A DNA stretch of 64,000 nucleotides from Streptomyces tanashiensis (GTDB lineage: Bacteria; Actinomycetota; Actinomycetes; Streptomycetales; Streptomycetaceae): assembly GCF_014648895.1 (NCBI RefSeq), contig NZ_BMRZ01000002.1, positions 1,101,130 to 1,165,129 on the forward strand, written 5' to 3'. Below are positions 1 to 7,397 of the stretch, one piece after another. The number at the start of each line of letters is the position of its first letter. Position 1 is the stretch's first letter. The notes under the pieces are model-generated. The model had not been told where the DNA came from, ran no database searches, and worked only from the letters and a program-made list of their open reading frames with translations. Made by a program: the position numbers and the translations under genes.

Positions 1-316
1 CGGTCAGTCGGCTCAACAGGCTGTGGACCACGGAGCGCTGCACCTCCAGCCGCTGCTCGGCCGCCTCCAGGTGCGTCTGCAGGGCGGCGGCCAGCTCCTC
101 CTCGCCGCCGCCGAGCAGCCGGCGCACCTCCTCGACCGGGATGTCCAGCTGCCGCAGCGCCCTGATCGACTGCGCCGTACGCACCTGGTCACGCCGGAAG
201 TACCGATAGCCGCTCACCGCATCGACGAACGCCGGCACCAGCACGCCGCTGGCGTCGTAGTGCCGAAGCGCGGTGATCGAGAGGCCGCTGGCCTGCGAGA
301 ACTGCCCGATCGGCAG
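1..316 (-). CDS. MerR family transcriptional regulator, C-terminus beyond window edge
   Basis: Only the first ~105 residues are inside the window. They contain the MerR winged helix-turn-helix: a start like LPIGQFSQASGLS, the ALRHYDASGVLVP turn and the SGYRYFRRDQ wing, followed by the beginning of the dimerisation coil (RRLLGGGEEELAAALQTHLEAAEQ). MerR proteins bind a dyad in an over-long promoter spacer and activate when they bind a drug or metal; the effector part is missing here, so the ligand cannot be guessed. I chose the CTG at 316 because AGGAG at 324-328 lies 7 nt upstream and family members usually begin with M-x-x-I-G-x-F-x. A GTG at 334 is the alternative, but the likely transcription start lies almost on top of it. 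Confidence 0.8.
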   Translation of the reverse strand, partial: MPIGQFSQASGLSITALRHYDASGVLVPAFVDAVSGYRYFRRDQVRTAQSIRALRQLDIPVEEVRRLLGGGEEELAAALQTHLEAAEQRLEVQRSVVHSLLSRLT

Positions 317-341
317 TAGGTTTCTCCTGTCCACGGCATTG

Positions 342-372
342 ACTGTGCCGTCTCGCGCCACCCGAGAGTCAA
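342..372 (-). promoter_or_regulatory. MerR-type promoter with 19-bp spacer
   Basis: On the minus strand TTGACT (367-372) and CACAGT (342-347) are separated by 19 bp instead of 17. The spacer carries the inverted repeat TCTCG/CGAGA. This is the classic layout of promoters that MerR regulators twist into an active shape, and it sits directly in front of the MerR gene, so autoregulation is the likely reading. Confidence 0.6.
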
Positions 373-438
373 GCCCTTCCGCGGCGGATCCCGTCCCCCA
401 CGGCATCCCGGTCGACCGTTCGCCCCCACGCGCCGATA

Positions 439-705
439 ATGGACCGTATGCCACGAAATACCGCAAACAAGGGCTACGGTCCGTCCACCGTGACGGTCAA
501 GGGGCGGGACATGCGGGTGCGCACCCTCGCATTCTTCGTCCTGGCCGCCCTGGCGATCTGGTTCATCGCGGCGAACACGGGGTCGGTCACCATCAGACTG
601 TGGATTCCGACGGTCACCCTCCCCCTCTGGATCGTCCTCACCGTCACTCTTCTCGTCGGTATCGTTCTCGGTGTGTTCCTCGCCCGCCGCCGCGCGCGCC
701 GGTGA
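439..705 (+). CDS. Small LapA-like (DUF1049) membrane protein
   Basis: The 88-residue product has two hydrophobic segments (about residues 29-45 and 62-82) joined by a short hydrophilic loop containing NTGSVTIRLWIP, and it ends in an Arg-rich cytoplasmic tail (ARRRARR). This is the architecture of the LapA/DUF1049 family of small two-helix inner-membrane proteins, of unknown role in actinobacteria. The start at 439 gives a basic 24-residue N-terminus. The internal ATG at 511 follows a GGGGCGGGAC stretch and would give a 64-residue protein more typical of the family, so the true start may be 511. It lies just upstream of a methyltransferase gene. Confidence 0.65.
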   Translation: MDRMPRNTANKGYGPSTVTVKGRDMRVRTLAFFVLAALAIWFIAANTGSVTIRLWIPTVTLPLWIVLTVTLLVGIVLGVFLARRRARR

Positions 706-734
706 CGGGCGGCGGGGTGCGCGATCATGAAGGG

Positions 735-1502
735 ATGACACGCACCTTCGAAGAGCTCGTCGCGGAGGCCTCCGCGGCGCCGGTCGACGGCTGGGACTTC
801 TCCTGGCTCGACGGGCGGGCGAGCGAGGAACGGCCCTCCTGGGGCTACCAGCGGCTCCTCGGTGAGCGGCTCGCGACCGTCGCGGCCGGGCTCGACATCC
901 AGACGGGCGGCGGGGAGGTCCTGGGCGGTGTGCCGGTACTGCCGCCGACGATGGCGGCCACGGAGTCGTGGCCTCCGAACGTCGCCCGGGCCACCGCGCG
1001 GCTCCACCCCCGCGGGGTGGTCGTCGTCGCCGATCCCGACGAACCGCCCCTCCCGTTCGGCGACGCCGCCTTCGACCTCGTCGGCAGCCGGCATCCGGCC
1101 ACCGTGTGGTGGGCGGAGATCGCCCGGGTCCTCAGGCCGGGCGGCACCTACCTCGCCCAGCACGTGGGGCCCGCCAGCGTCTGGGAGCTGGTCGAGTGGT
1201 TCCTCGGGCCGCAGCCCGGGGCGGCCCGGCACCGTCACCCCGACGACGAGACCGCCGCGGCACGCGCGGCCGGCCTCGACGTGGTGGACGTGCGCGCCGA
1301 GCGGCTCCGCATGGAGTTCCACGACATCGGCGCCGTGGTCTGGTTCCTGCGGAAGGTCATCTGGATCGTGCCGGGGTTCACGGTCGAGGCCCAGCTGCCC
1401 CGGTTGCGCGCGCTGGACGCGCTGATCCGCGCGGAGGGGCCGTTCGTGGCGCACTCCGCGCGGACCCTGATCGAGGCGCGGAAGCCTTTCGCACCGGAGT
1501 AG
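735..1502 (+). CDS. Class I SAM-dependent methyltransferase
   Basis: The 255-residue cytoplasmic protein has a Rossmann-type methyltransferase core. Motif I is degenerate but visible at residues 53-63 (LDIQTGGGEVL), the acidic end of strand 2 at about D100, the DAAFDLVGSRH segment at 110-120 replaces motif II, and VLRPGGTYLAQHVG at 132-145 is the typical post-motif III loop of small-molecule methyltransferases. The substrate is unknown. The ATG at 735 is preceded directly by AAGGG. Stop to start spacing from the LapA-like gene is 29 bp, so the two may be cotranscribed. Confidence 0.85.
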   Translation: MTRTFEELVAEASAAPVDGWDFSWLDGRASEERPSWGYQRLLGERLATVAAGLDIQTGGGEVLGGVPVLPPTMAATESWPPNVARATARLHPRGVVVVADPDEPPLPFGDAAFDLVGSRHPATVWWAEIARVLRPGGTYLAQHVGPASVWELVEWFLGPQPGAARHRHPDDETAAARAAGLDVVDVRAERLRMEFHDIGAVVWFLRKVIWIVPGFTVEAQLPRLRALDALIRAEGPFVAHSARTLIEARKPFAPE

Positions 1503-1523
1503 GCCCGTCGGTCCGCGCCCGGC

Positions 1524-2081
1524 TCAGGCGGTCGGCGCCGCCGCGGACCGGACGCCGAACCACTGCTCGGCTCCGTACTCCTCGAAGCGCTCCACCTCGG
1601 TGAACCCGAGCTTCGCCGCGAGGGTCATCGCGCGGTCGTTGGCGGTCTGGGTGGTGAGCACCACCGGTTCGCCGGGAAGCGTCCCGGCGAACCAGTCGAG
1701 TGCCGCCGCGCACGCCTCGGCGGCGTACCCGCGCCCCCACGCCTCCGGCAGAAGCAGATAGCCGAGCTCGGCCTCTCCGGCCTCCGGGCGGACGTGCCCC
1801 GGACGCTCCGCGTCGCGCCGGTCGAGCGTGATCATGCCGATCATCGTCCCGTCGAGATCGATCACGAACAGCCCGGGGCGCCGACCGGGCACCTCCGGCA
1901 TCGCGCGGTCGACCTCCTCGCGCGACCGCGCTCCACCGATGTAGGTGCCCACCTCCGGCGAGGCGAACAGCTCGATGAACGCGGCGCGGTCACGGGCCTC
2001 GGACGCGCGGAGCACGAGCCGTTCGGTCCGTATCGGGGCCGGCGGCCAGGTGTCAGGTCCCAGTTCAGTCATGACGGGCAA
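1524..2081 (-). CDS. GNAT family N-acetyltransferase (RimJ/RimL type)
   Basis: 185 residues with the RimJ/RimL layout: IRTERLVLRASEARDRAAF at the N-terminus, the beta-hairpin FVIDLDGTMIGMITL, ELGYLLLPEAWGRGYAAEA as the acetyl-CoA binding motif A (pattern R/Q-x-x-G-x-G/A is represented by AWGRGYA), and NDRAMTLAAKLGF near the C-terminus. Such enzymes acetylate amino groups of proteins or small molecules; the substrate cannot be read from sequence. A second ATG at 2072 (MTELGPD) is an equally good start. It is convergent with the methyltransferase gene and 21 bp from it. Confidence 0.88.
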   Translation of the reverse strand: MPVMTELGPDTWPPAPIRTERLVLRASEARDRAAFIELFASPEVGTYIGGARSREEVDRAMPEVPGRRPGLFVIDLDGTMIGMITLDRRDAERPGHVRPEAGEAELGYLLLPEAWGRGYAAEACAAALDWFAGTLPGEPVVLTTQTANDRAMTLAAKLGFTEVERFEEYGAEQWFGVRSAAAPTA

Positions 2082-2198
2082 CGTATCGCACGGCCCGGGC
2101 GGGCGCGCCGGTGATCTCCTCGACGGGGGAGGTCAACGGTCCACGTGCCGTGCGCAGTTCGGTCCGGACCGTGGAGCTCCGTCCGCGACGGCGCGCGC

Positions 2199-4241
2199 TC
2201 ATGGCCTCGGAGGCGTACCGCGGGCGATAACCACGACCTGGTCCTCCGGATGCCAGTGCCGGACGTGGGCCTTGGGCGGGTTGACGCGCAGACCGTGGTC
2301 GGGGGCGGTCGTGGCGCGGGAGTGGGAGCGGTAGCCGATGGCGCAGGCGCCCTGGCGGGCCGCCGACGCGGCGACGGAGGCGAAGGAGGCGGCGCGTCCG
2401 GTCCTGACGTAGTGGGCCGCCGGCCGGAGGTGGAGGGAGTTGCCGTCCGGGGCGAGGAGTTCCTCGAACACGGCGGTGAGGTGCGGGTTCTGGCAGATCT
2501 GGGTCATCAGGAGTCCGATGAGCCTGCCGCTGACGATGAAGTCGGCGCCGGGGGCCTGCGGCGCGATGAGCCGGTTGCGGTCGTCGGTCATCTCGGCGAC
2601 GACGGGGAGCCGCCGTCCACCCTCGTTCTCCCGGGCCCGCAGGTGGAGGAGGGTGACGAGCGTCCGGTCGTCCGGGGCGGGGCGGCCCGGCCTGTGGTCG
2701 GGGCCGAGGACGATCACGGTGTCGTACCGGTCGAGGTCCAGCGCGTCCGTGGTCGCGCGCAGCGTGGGATCGCAGGGCCGGTGGAACACCGCCAGGTGTG
2801 CGCCGACGGCTTCGGTGACGGCCCGGATGCCGGTGAGGGTGGCGGTGCGCGGCTCGGCCACGACGTCGAGGGACGAGCCGGGTGGTGTGCGGCCCGCCAG
2901 TTGGGCGGCGATACGGGGTGCCCGGCGGTTCCAGCCGAGGAGGAGGACGCGTTCGGGCCGGAGGGGGGTCTCGGGCGGTGCGTGCGTGAGCGCCGTCGGG
3001 TCGTAGGACGTCGGGGTGACCGACAGATGGGTCGACCGCTCGTCCTCGGCGATCACGAGGAGGGTGTCGTCGGCGAGGAGCGGGGTGGCACGGGGCGGGT
3101 TGAGCGCGACGGTGCCGTCGCCGTGGACGATGCCGACGGCGGTGGACACCGGACAGGCGCGGGCGGCCTCGTCGAAGGTGCGGCCCGGCGCCCGGGGGTC
3201 CGTGACGGTGTGGAACTCGTGTCCGGCGAAGTCGAGGAGTTCCTGGTGGACGAGGGAGAGTCCGGGCTGTCGTGCGCAGTCGGCGAGGAGCCGGGCCGTG
3301 ATGTCGTCCATGTCGAGGACGGTGGCCCGGGCTCCGCCCGCCAGGCGGGCGGCCGTGAGGTAGCGGTCGTCGCGCACGGCGGCCACGACACGTACGGGAT
3401 CGGCCTCCCCCGCGGCCGCCGAGAGGGACAGCAGGGTCTTCACGACCCCGGTGTCGTCGTGGGGGTCGTCGCGGGGCAGGACGAGGACGGACTCCGCGGT
3501 CGCCGGGCTCACGCGCGCGAGTGCGGCGGGATCGGTGGGGCGGCCGGTGCGGCAGACGATCCTGGTGCGGCCCGTGGTGCCGACGGTGGTGCGGAGGTCC
3601 TCCTCCATGGCGGGTTTGTCGCGGTCGGCGAGGACCGCGATCACCCGGCGGCGGCCGTCGGTGCGGGCGGCGACGAGTTCGGAGACGACGGTGGGGATCT
3701 GTTCGGACCAGCCGAGGACGACGGTGTGGCCGCTCTCCAGGATTCTGGCGTGCCCTCGGTTGAGGGCGATGAGCCGGTCGGTGAGGCCGGTGGTGATGAG
3801 GCTGACGAGGGTGGAGACGTAGAAGAGGGCGATGAGGGCGAGGAGTACGGACAGGGCGACGCGGAGCGGGGGGCCGACCTCGCCGCCCAGCCGCATGGTC
3901 TGCCCGGTGTTGCGCCACACGGCCGCGATCCTGGAGCCGAGGGAGGCGGGGGTGCGCTGGTCGGTCCAGGCGAGGACGGTGCTGACGGGGACGACGAGTG
4001 CCAGGCAGACGAGGGCCAGCCAGCCGCAGAGGGCGGCGATGCCGCGGGTGAGGGTGGTGTCGAACCAGTAGCGGAAGCGTTCCTCGGCGGAGTGGGTCCG
4101 GTGGGCGGAGCCGGGCCGGTCCACGGGCAGCGTGTCGACGGCCGGCGCCTCGTCGGCCGGAGTGTCGTCGGTCCGGCCGGGACCGGATCCCCGCGCGGCG
4201 TCCCGCTGCCCGGGTACGACCTTTTTGTCTTCTTTTCGCAC
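2199..4241 (-). CDS. CASTOR/POLLUX-related putative ion channel with RCK-like NAD-binding domains
   Basis: 680 residues. After a charged, disordered N-terminus (1-60) come two membrane helices at about 68-92 and 128-151, separated by a ~35-residue extracytoplasmic segment. A Rossmann RCK-type domain begins near residue 171 (HTVVLGWSEQIPTVVSELV) and a second nucleotide-binding repeat at about 440 (RVLLLGWNRRAPRIAAQLAG). Two helices plus tandem RCK domains in this order is the layout of the bacterial relatives of plant CASTOR/POLLUX channels, presumed cation channels gated by a cytosolic ligand. The segment between the helices lacks a clear TVGYG potassium filter, as is usual for this family. 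The gene stands alone between a terminator-like hairpin and a GNAT gene. Confidence 0.8.
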   Translation of the reverse strand: MRKEDKKVVPGQRDAARGSGPGRTDDTPADEAPAVDTLPVDRPGSAHRTHSAEERFRYWFDTTLTRGIAALCGWLALVCLALVVPVSTVLAWTDQRTPASLGSRIAAVWRNTGQTMRLGGEVGPPLRVALSVLLALIALFYVSTLVSLITTGLTDRLIALNRGHARILESGHTVVLGWSEQIPTVVSELVAARTDGRRRVIAVLADRDKPAMEEDLRTTVGTTGRTRIVCRTGRPTDPAALARVSPATAESVLVLPRDDPHDDTGVVKTLLSLSAAAGEADPVRVVAAVRDDRYLTAARLAGGARATVLDMDDITARLLADCARQPGLSLVHQELLDFAGHEFHTVTDPRAPGRTFDEAARACPVSTAVGIVHGDGTVALNPPRATPLLADDTLLVIAEDERSTHLSVTPTSYDPTALTHAPPETPLRPERVLLLGWNRRAPRIAAQLAGRTPPGSSLDVVAEPRTATLTGIRAVTEAVGAHLAVFHRPCDPTLRATTDALDLDRYDTVIVLGPDHRPGRPAPDDRTLVTLLHLRARENEGGRRLPVVAEMTDDRNRLIAPQAPGADFIVSGRLIGLLMTQICQNPHLTAVFEELLAPDGNSLHLRPAAHYVRTGRAASFASVAASAARQGACAIGYRSHSRATTAPDHGLRVNPPKAHVRHWHPEDQVVVIARGTPPRP

Positions 4242-4251
4242 GTCAGCAGGG

Positions 4252-4281
4252 TGCCGCCCCGCCGTCGGCGGCGGGGCGGCA
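4252..4281 (-). terminator. Hairpin between NLP gene and channel gene
   Basis: Inverted repeat with 13-bp perfect arms (4252-4264 and 4269-4281) and a TCGG loop. It lies downstream of the NLP gene and 11 bp before the channel start, so it may end NLP transcription or hold back the channel message. Confidence 0.55.
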
Positions 4282-4334
4282 TCCGGGCATATTCATCCCT
4301 TCGTGATCAGCGCGGCCCACACAGGTGGGACGTG

Positions 4335-4388
4335 CCGGTCAGGCGTACGGGTCGAAGGGCCTCCCGGTCAGGCGTACGGGTCGAAGGG
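4335..4388. repeat. 25-bp direct repeat over the 3' end of the NLP gene
   Basis: The same 25 bp occur at 4335-4359 and 4364-4388, period 29 bp. The upstream copy contains the last codons and stop of the NLP gene (FDPYA-stop on the minus strand); the second copy lies directly downstream. This looks like a recent tandem duplication or slippage event that left the reading frame intact. Confidence 0.8.
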
Positions 4389-5135
4389 GATGCCGGCCGG
4401 CTTCGCCTTGGCCAGGTGGGAGGCGAAGTTCCCGTCCTTGAGGCCGAAGACCGCACTGCCGAAGTCGGCCTGGCTGAGCTTCTCGCGGATGCCGGCCGGA
4501 TAGCCGTTCCAGCCGACGAGGGCGGGGAACTGCCAGGTGTGCTGGTGGTTCTCGGGCGGTTCGTCGTTGGAGTTCGCCGGCCGGAAGCAGTGCGTGCTGA
4601 TGCCGTCCTTGTGGTAGACGACCTTCGGGTGGGTGCCGTCCCAGCGGATGCGGTCGCGGCCGTAGATGTCGAAGTCGCCGTGGGCGGAGGTGGAGACGTA
4701 CTGGGCCTGGTCGTTCTGCACCCAGACCACGACGTGCTCCCAGTCGTGGCGGTGTCCGCCGAGGCCGCTGCCGGCCACCGCCTGGTCCTTCTCGAAGTAG
4801 AGGCCGTAGATGACGGCGCACCAGCCGTTGTTGCACTTCGCGCGGGCGTACCCGTTGGTGTTGGTGAGGTCCGGGGCGTCGCGGCACTGGCCGTTGAGCG
4901 CGCCGGAGGGCTTGAGACCACCGTTGAGGGTCCCGTCGGGCCCGATCGCGGGGGTCGGGTAGCAGCCGTCCGTGTCGTAGTCGAACGCGGGCTGGAAGGT
5001 CTGCTCCAGACCGTCGGCGTCGGCGGGCAGGGCGGTGGGCGGTGCGGCGAGCGCGCTGCTCGGCAGGGCGATGATCAGCGCGAGGGCGCCTGCGAGGGCG
5101 AGGGCGCCCCTGGTGGCGTACACGGGTGTCTTCAC
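4368..5135 (-). CDS. Secreted NPP1/NLP family (necrosis-inducing protein-like)
   Basis: 255 residues from a GTG preceded by GGGGGA. A Sec signal peptide runs to about residue 31 (hydrophobic ALALAGALALIIALPSSALAA). The mature part has the NPP1 fold signatures: a first Cys-containing stretch, QPAFDYDTDGCYPTPAI, a second Cys pair around NGQC/CNNGWC, and the diagnostic heptapeptide GHRHDWE at 127-133 that forms the metal-binding site of NLP cytolysins, followed by VVVWV. Plant-pathogen NLPs bind glycosyl inositol phosphoryl ceramides in plant membranes; many actinobacteria carry homologues whose role is unknown. An in-frame ATG at 5183 would place 16 extra residues before the signal peptide and is less likely. 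Confidence 0.88.
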   Translation of the reverse strand: MKTPVYATRGALALAGALALIIALPSSALAAPPTALPADADGLEQTFQPAFDYDTDGCYPTPAIGPDGTLNGGLKPSGALNGQCRDAPDLTNTNGYARAKCNNGWCAVIYGLYFEKDQAVAGSGLGGHRHDWEHVVVWVQNDQAQYVSTSAHGDFDIYGRDRIRWDGTHPKVVYHKDGISTHCFRPANSNDEPPENHQHTWQFPALVGWNGYPAGIREKLSQADFGSAVFGLKDGNFASHLAKAKPAGIPFDPYA

Positions 5136-5228
5136 TGCGTCCCCCTGGGTCGGGCGGCATGGGTCGGGCAGCCATGTTGGCATGCACAGCTCATTCCTAC
5201 GAGAGTGCCGGAGCCTCCCCGGCCACCC

Positions 5229-7118
5229 TCACCCCAGCCGCCACTTCTGGTTCGCCGCGCCCGTGCAGGACCAGATCTGCGCCCGCGTCCCGTTGGCGGA
5301 CGCGTTCCCGCTGGCGTCCAGGCACTTGTCGGCCGGGACGTCGACCAGGTCGGCCGAGCCCTCCTCGTAGCGCCAGCGCTGGGCACCCGAGCCGTTGCAG
5401 CCGTACAGCTGGACCTTCGTCCCGTCGGCGGTCGCCCCGGCGCTCACGTCGAGGCACTTGCCGAGGGCCTGGACGGACCCGTCCGCGCGGATCGTCCAGC
5501 GCTGCGCGGCGGTGCCGTTGCAGTCCCACAGCTGGACCGGCGTGCCGTCGGCGCTCGAACCTCCGGCCACATCGAGGCACTTGCCGTCGAGACCGCGCAG
5601 GACACCGGTCCTGTCCTGCCCGCCGGACGGCGTGCCCGCCCAGGTGAAGGTCGCGGACGTCCTGCCGGGCAGGGAGTACGTGTACCGCTGTCCGCCCCAG
5701 TCGACGCTCATCGTCTGCGCGTTCGCGGAGCCGTTGTACGCGATCAGCGCCTTCGAGCCGTCGGGGTTGCGCCAGGCCACGTTCGGCACGGCCGTGGAGG
5801 CCGTGGAGGCGATCCGCTCGGCCCCGGGCTTCACGAACTTGGTGAGGTGGCCCATGGTGTAGTACTCGACGGTGTAGTCGACCTGACCGTGGCGGGCATC
5901 GCCGTTGTGGACGGTGATCAGACCGTCGCAGGTGCCGCAACCGCCGTTGTGCGGGCCCCGGTTCTGGTCGACCGCGAGGGACCACTTCGTCACCGACTTC
6001 GCCCAGTTCCGGGTGTAGTCGATGATGTTCATCATGTCCTCGCGCTGCTGGTCGGCGATCCAGGTGCCGCCGGAGTGCTCGGTCTGGACGGCGTCGAGCT
6101 GCGGGTGGCGCTCGTGGACCTCGCTCTGCTTCGCGATGTCGCCGCCGTAGCCGTGCCAGGCGACCCCGCCGAAGTTCGGGTGACTGCGGACCGCCGCGTC
6201 CTCCACGGTGGGGGCCGCGTACGCGTCGTAGGTGTCCCAGTTCCAGTCGTGGGCGAGGACCTTGGTGGGCAGACCGGCGTTCTGGAGCTTGGGCAGGAGC
6301 TCGTTCTTGGTGAAGTACGCGAGCCCCGAGCCGTTCCAGCTCATCGACGGATACCCGGAGCAACAGGTCGGCTCGTTCTGGGCGGTGACGTAGTCGACGG
6401 GGACGCCCTGGTCGCGCCAGCCCTGGAGGTACTTCACGAAGTAGTCGGCGTACGTTCCGTAGTGCTCGGCCTTGAGCCAGCCTCCGTTCAGCTGCCCGCT
6501 GTCCTTCATCCAGGCGGGCGCGGTCCACGGCGAGGCGACGAGGGTGAGACGCGGGTTCAGCTGCCGCGCCTGGCGGGTCAGCGGCAGGACGTCCTGGAGG
6601 TCGTGCGCGAGGGAGAACGAAGCGAGCGCGGGGTCGGTCCGGCCGGCGGGCAGGTCGTCGTAGGTGTAGCCGAATCGGGCGAGGTCGGAGCCGCCCATCG
6701 GGTTGCGGACGAAGGACAGGCCGATGCCTTCCGTCGGGGAGAAGAGCTTCTTCATGGTCGCGTCCCGCGTCGCCTGGCTGAGCGCCCCGGAGCCCTTCAT
6801 GAGCCAGGCGGCGGTGTCGGTGAACGAGGCACCGCCGCCGGTGAAGGTCTGGTAGCGGGTGTTCTCGTCGACGGTGATGTTCGTGCCGCTCCCGCCGCTC
6901 CCGGCCTGGAAGGTGAGCGGGGCCTGCTGCTGGAGGCCTCGGATGACGTGACGGCCACCGGCGTCGTCGGTGGTGGTGAGCCAGACGTCGACCTGCTCGC
7001 CGGCGGCCCGGGCCGGGGCGGCGGAGAGTCCCGTGAGGCCGGCCGTGACGAGAGCGCCCGCGAGGAGCGCCCCCGGAAGCCGGCCGGCGAGTGGTGTCCT
7101 GTGCGGCGTACGGAACAT
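5229..7118 (-). CDS. Secreted glycoside hydrolase family 30 with C-terminal ricin-type CBM13
   Basis: 629 residues. Signal peptide 1-39 ends in APARA. The catalytic TIM barrel with GH30 features follows: GGGASFTDTAAWL near 93-105, SPWTAPAWMKDSGQLNGG near 196-213, the acid/base Glu in AQNEP (E249) and the likely nucleophile Glu in VQTEHSGG (E347). After a beta domain, residues ~500-629 form a ricin B-like trefoil with three repeats each ending in QRW or QKW. GH30 members act on glucosylceramide, beta-1,6-glucan, xylan or fucosides; the subfamily cannot be fixed here. RBS AGAAGGG precedes the ATG. It is divergent from a LacI regulator that probably controls it. Confidence 0.9.
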   Translation of the reverse strand: MFRTPHRTPLAGRLPGALLAGALVTAGLTGLSAAPARAAGEQVDVWLTTTDDAGGRHVIRGLQQQAPLTFQAGSGGSGTNITVDENTRYQTFTGGGASFTDTAAWLMKGSGALSQATRDATMKKLFSPTEGIGLSFVRNPMGGSDLARFGYTYDDLPAGRTDPALASFSLAHDLQDVLPLTRQARQLNPRLTLVASPWTAPAWMKDSGQLNGGWLKAEHYGTYADYFVKYLQGWRDQGVPVDYVTAQNEPTCCSGYPSMSWNGSGLAYFTKNELLPKLQNAGLPTKVLAHDWNWDTYDAYAAPTVEDAAVRSHPNFGGVAWHGYGGDIAKQSEVHERHPQLDAVQTEHSGGTWIADQQREDMMNIIDYTRNWAKSVTKWSLAVDQNRGPHNGGCGTCDGLITVHNGDARHGQVDYTVEYYTMGHLTKFVKPGAERIASTASTAVPNVAWRNPDGSKALIAYNGSANAQTMSVDWGGQRYTYSLPGRTSATFTWAGTPSGGQDRTGVLRGLDGKCLDVAGGSSADGTPVQLWDCNGTAAQRWTIRADGSVQALGKCLDVSAGATADGTKVQLYGCNGSGAQRWRYEEGSADLVDVPADKCLDASGNASANGTRAQIWSCTGAANQKWRLG

Positions 7119-7336
7119 GTCGGTGCCCTTCTCGGCGTGTGGGGGTGGGGGTCCGCGCGGACCGAGGTGCGTTCCGAGGCGTGAGTGAACTGCCGGAGAG
7201 GAGGGTCCGTCAAGGCTCCGCGCATTCAGATCCTGAACGCACAACTCAAGGAATACAGGCGGGAGTTGCATTTCCGACTCCTTCGTCGTGAAGTCTTGAC
7301 GGCCGAGTCGTACGGCGGTTGACTCTGCGCACGGCG

Positions 7337-7362
7337 CCGGAACCGGTTCCGGGAGCGGTTCC
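7337..7362. promoter_or_regulatory. Double LacI-family operator
   Basis: A perfect 16-bp palindrome (7337-7352, core GGAACCGGTTCC with the central CG typical of LacI-family sites) is followed directly by GGGAGCGGTTCC (7351-7362), which matches the core at 10 of 12 positions. The pair lies between the divergent GH30 and LacI genes, 35 bp from the LacI start. Confidence 0.7.
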
Positions 7363-7397
7363 GACAGCGATGTCGTACCTGGGCGCGGAGGTCTCCG

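Noticed and set aside
2145..7184. Plus-strand open frame of about 1680 codons
   Set aside because: It runs antisense through three well-supported genes (channel, NLP, GH30). Its protein is a monotonous Gly/Val/Arg/Glu mix with no domain, the usual shadow of high-GC coding DNA.
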